From: Paludibacteraceae bacterium
GTDB taxonomy: Bacteria > Bacteroidota > Bacteroidia > Bacteroidales > Paludibacteraceae
NCBI GenBank assembly: GCA_017444065.1
Contig: JAFSXJ010000021.1
Coordinates: 1-40,395 of the forward strand
Reading direction: 5' to 3'
Length of the DNA: 40,395 nucleotides
The first letter of the stretch is position 1. The number at the start of each line of letters is the position of its first letter. The notes beneath the pieces were generated by a model. It searched no databases and had not been told where the DNA came from. It saw only the letters and a program-made list of their open reading frames with translations. Position numbers and translations under genes: made by a program. Below are positions 39,713 to 40,395 of the stretch, one piece after another.

Positions 39713-40395
39713 ATACAACAATCATCATCACCGGCGGTGCCGGATTTATCGGAAGTCATGTGGTACGTCTGTTTGTGAACAAGTACCCCGAGTACCGCAT
39801 CATCAATGTGGACAAACTCACCTATGCAGGCAACCTCGCCAACCTCAAGGACATTGAGGATAAACCCAACTACCGCTTTGTGCGTGCAGACATCTGCGAC
39901 TTCGATACTATCTATGCACTCATGCAGGAAGAACACGTCACCGGCGTCATACATCTGGCAGCTGAGAGTCATGTGGACCGCTCCATTAAAGACCCCTTTA
40001 CCTTTGCCCGTACCAACGTCATGGGAACGCTCAGTATGCTGCAAGCCGCCAAACTCTACTGGGAGAGTCTGCCGGAGAAGTTCGAGGGCAAGCGGTTCTA
40101 CCACATCTCCACCGACGAGGTCTATGGCGCACTCGAACTCACCCACCCCGAAGGATTGCCGTCGCCGTTCACCACAAAAGCATCCGCCGATGGGCATGAG
40201 ACTTACGGCGAGAACTTCTTCGTCGAGACCACGAAGTACAACCCTCACTCGCCGTACAGCGCATCCAAGGCAAGCAGCGACCACTTTGTGCGCGCGTTCC
40301 ATGACACCTACGGTATGCCGACCATCGTTACGAACTGCTCCAACAACTATGGCCCGTACCAGTTCCCCGAGAAACTGATTCCTCTGTTCATCAAC
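39709..40395 (+). CDS. rmlB: dTDP-glucose 4,6-dehydratase, 5' part
   Basis: 229 codons from ATG 39709 to the window edge, frame still open; the full protein should be about 350-380 residues. IITGGAGFIGSHVVR is the NAD-binding loop, followed by NVDKLTYAGNLANL, GVIHLAAESHVDRSI, HISTDEVYGAL (catalytic Thr-Asp-Glu), the YSASKASSDH active-site Tyr/Lys and TNCSNNYGPYQFPEKLIP. This is the RmlB pattern of the SDR family. It makes dTDP-4-keto-6-deoxyglucose for rhamnose and other surface sugars. It overlaps birA by 4 bp and is probably translationally coupled. Confidence 0.96.
   Translation, partial: MNTTIIITGGAGFIGSHVVRLFVNKYPEYRIINVDKLTYAGNLANLKDIEDKPNYRFVRADICDFDTIYALMQEEHVTGVIHLAAESHVDRSIKDPFTFARTNVMGTLSMLQAAKLYWESLPEKFEGKRFYHISTDEVYGALELTHPEGLPSPFTTKASADGHETYGENFFVETTKYNPHSPYSASKASSDHFVRAFHDTYGMPTIVTNCSNNYGPYQFPEKLIPLFIN

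Noticed and set aside
1..40395. tRNA, rRNA, insertion sequence or prophage genes
   Set aside because: No cloverleaf-like sequence, transposase, integrase or phage structural motif was recognised on either strand.

Overview
The window reads as chromosomal DNA of a Bacteroidota bacterium, most likely order Bacteroidales. Three things support this. There are type IX secretion (T9SS) genes and cargo: a porZ homologue, porX, and a C10 peptidase with a type A sorting tail. There are lineage-typical families such as DUF4270, BtuG-like and DUF4465-like proteins and the PASTA/rluD/porX neighbourhood. Promoters repeatedly fit TTTG-N20-TAnnTTTG, and Shine-Dalgarno sequences are nearly absent. I cannot name a species from the sequence. 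No rRNA, tRNA, IS element, prophage or CRISPR array was recognised.

Layout. 1-2270: 3' end of a secreted C10 cysteine peptidase, a 0.5-kb spacer with a promoter and an 11-bp micro-array, a membrane-anchored protein, a strong terminator, and a convergent spacer with three DnaA-box-like 9-mers. 2271-10568 (minus strand): panC, pdxB, proS, rdgB and a porZ homologue in which the whole propeller region is duplicated. 10773-15199 (plus): a GT5-type glycogen synthase domain protein overlapping a DUF4270 lipoprotein, then ychF and a Na+/Ca2+ exchanger. 15231-21551: a cobalamin locus with promoter, B12 riboswitch, BtuB-type receptor, BtuG-like lipoprotein and two secreted proteins, the second with two DUF4465-like domains. 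21664-24585: two small lipoproteins around an OB-fold secreted protein. 24719-29376: PASTA protein, rluD, porX, and a membrane-anchored endonuclease/exonuclease/phosphatase-fold protein. 29377-34845: a spacer with a 34-bp direct repeat and a leader that can form two exclusive hairpins, a 1198-residue secreted multidomain protein, a 42-residue peptide gene, and a retropepsin-like protease with a helical repeat tail. 35043-40395: pepO with an overlapping Dabb gene (minus), then dacB, birA and the 5' part of rmlB (plus).

How the parts fit. PorX and PorZ belong to T9SS control and surface attachment, and several proteins here look like its cargo. The C10 peptidase has a classical tail. Four other secreted proteins end in a short shared signature (K-x-[LI]-x-[ND]-G-Q-[LV]-x-I-I-R ... 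Y-x-x-x-G) that may be a reduced sorting signal. The cobalamin locus appears to be one transcription unit controlled by B12.

The least explained features are the doubled PorZ, the short C-terminal signature, the leader at 29984-30139, and the peptide/retropepsin pair. Initiation regions are also repeatedly embedded in short duplications (pdxB, porX, and the 1198-residue protein).
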